From an uncultured Bacilli bacterium (lineage in GTDB: Bacteria > Bacillota_I > Bacilli_A > RF39 > UBA660), in the NCBI GenBank assembly GCA_934098375.1, contig CAKOOC010000022.1:1-20974 (forward strand): a stretch of 20,974 nucleotides of DNA. The letters run 5' to 3'. Every line of letters starts with the position of its first letter. The first letter of the stretch is position 1. A program made the translations under genes and the position numbers. Of the stretch, positions 20,807 through 20,974 are shown piece after piece. Below the pieces are notes generated by a model that was not told where the DNA came from, made no database searches, and saw only the letters and a program-made list of their open reading frames with translations.

Positions 20807-20974
20807 TTATTCAATAATTTCTGTTACAGTACCAGCACCAACTGTACGGCCACCTTCACGAATTGAGAACTTAGTTCCGTTTTCTAAAGCTACCATACTA
20901 ATTAGTTCAACTGTCATTTCTACGTTGTCACCAGGCATAACCATTTCAACTCCTTGAGGAAGTTCAATTACACC
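20807..20974 (-). CDS. tuf: Elongation factor Tu, C-terminal part (gene runs off the window)
   Basis: The last 55 residues of EF-Tu, the GTPase that brings aminoacyl-tRNA to the ribosome. The stretch GVIELPQGVEMVMPGDNVEMTVEL and the closing FSIREGGRTVGAGTVTEIIE are the hallmark of domain 3, which contacts tRNA and EF-Ts. One unusual point is ISMVALENG where most EF-Tu proteins have a Pro-Ile/Val-Ala at that place. The N-terminal GTPase domain and the start are outside. The codons are less A/T-biased than those of the neighbours, as usual for a highly expressed gene. Confidence 0.97.
   Translation of the reverse strand, partial: GVIELPQGVEMVMPGDNVEMTVELISMVALENGTKFSIREGGRTVGAGTVTEIIE

Overview
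The window comes from a very AT-rich, low-GC Gram-positive-type bacterium of the Bacillota/Mollicutes-like kind. The signs are a Firmicutes-style 16S 5' end, strong TTGACA/TATAAT promoters, AGGAGG-type ribosome binding sites, T-tailed terminators and homologues of Bacillus-type genes (dCMP deaminase, Tex, YitT, PrsW, VanZ, a YtqA-type radical SAM protein). TGA is a stop (it ends the 8122-8772 gene) and Trp is TGG, so the code is the standard one and not the Mycoplasma code. An uncultured gut Bacilli/RF39-like lineage is my best guess; this is inference, not proven.

Layout. 1-386: 5' end of a 16S rRNA gene on the minus strand, with its leader, boxA-like motif and promoter out to about 570. 693-2943, minus: a DUF402 nucleoside phosphatase, then a dCMP deaminase and phosphoglycerate kinase transcribed together. 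3003-5409, minus: a cell-wall cluster with a LysM protein, a small acidic protein and a membrane-anchored lysozyme/glucosaminidase-like protein. 5528-5603: tRNA-Asn. 5777-7885, plus: a 702-residue surface protein with six two-cysteine InlB-like repeats and a C-terminal zinc protease domain of the anthrax lethal factor/PPEP type. 8122-8772, plus: a CmpB-type membrane protein. 8792-10977, minus: three probably co-transcribed genes (DUF1848, VanZ-like, DUF1697). 11134-13027, plus: two zinc-ribbon membrane proteins, the second a PrsW-type intramembrane protease. 13114-13445: a truncated large serine recombinase and tRNA-Gly. 13546-17296, minus: tex and a large membrane-anchored protein of unknown function. 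17353-18747, plus: a YtqA-type radical SAM enzyme and a small unknown protein. 18758-20725, minus: a one-domain ClpB-like AAA+ ATPase and YitT. 20807-20974: the 3' end of tuf, running off the window.

Most of this is core chromosome with short operons, each with a recognisable promoter and terminator. Regulation appears simple: canonical -35/-10 promoters with 16-18 nt spacers, and several extended -10 promoters of the form TGn-TATAAT. The accessory content is the repeat-protease, the zinc-ribbon/PrsW pair, the LysM pair and a recombinase fragment beside tRNA-Gly, the only trace of mobile DNA. The best leads for new biology are the secreted lethal factor-like protease on a stalk of cysteine-paired repeats, and the zinc-ribbon/PrsW pair, which may be a protease and its substrate or partner.
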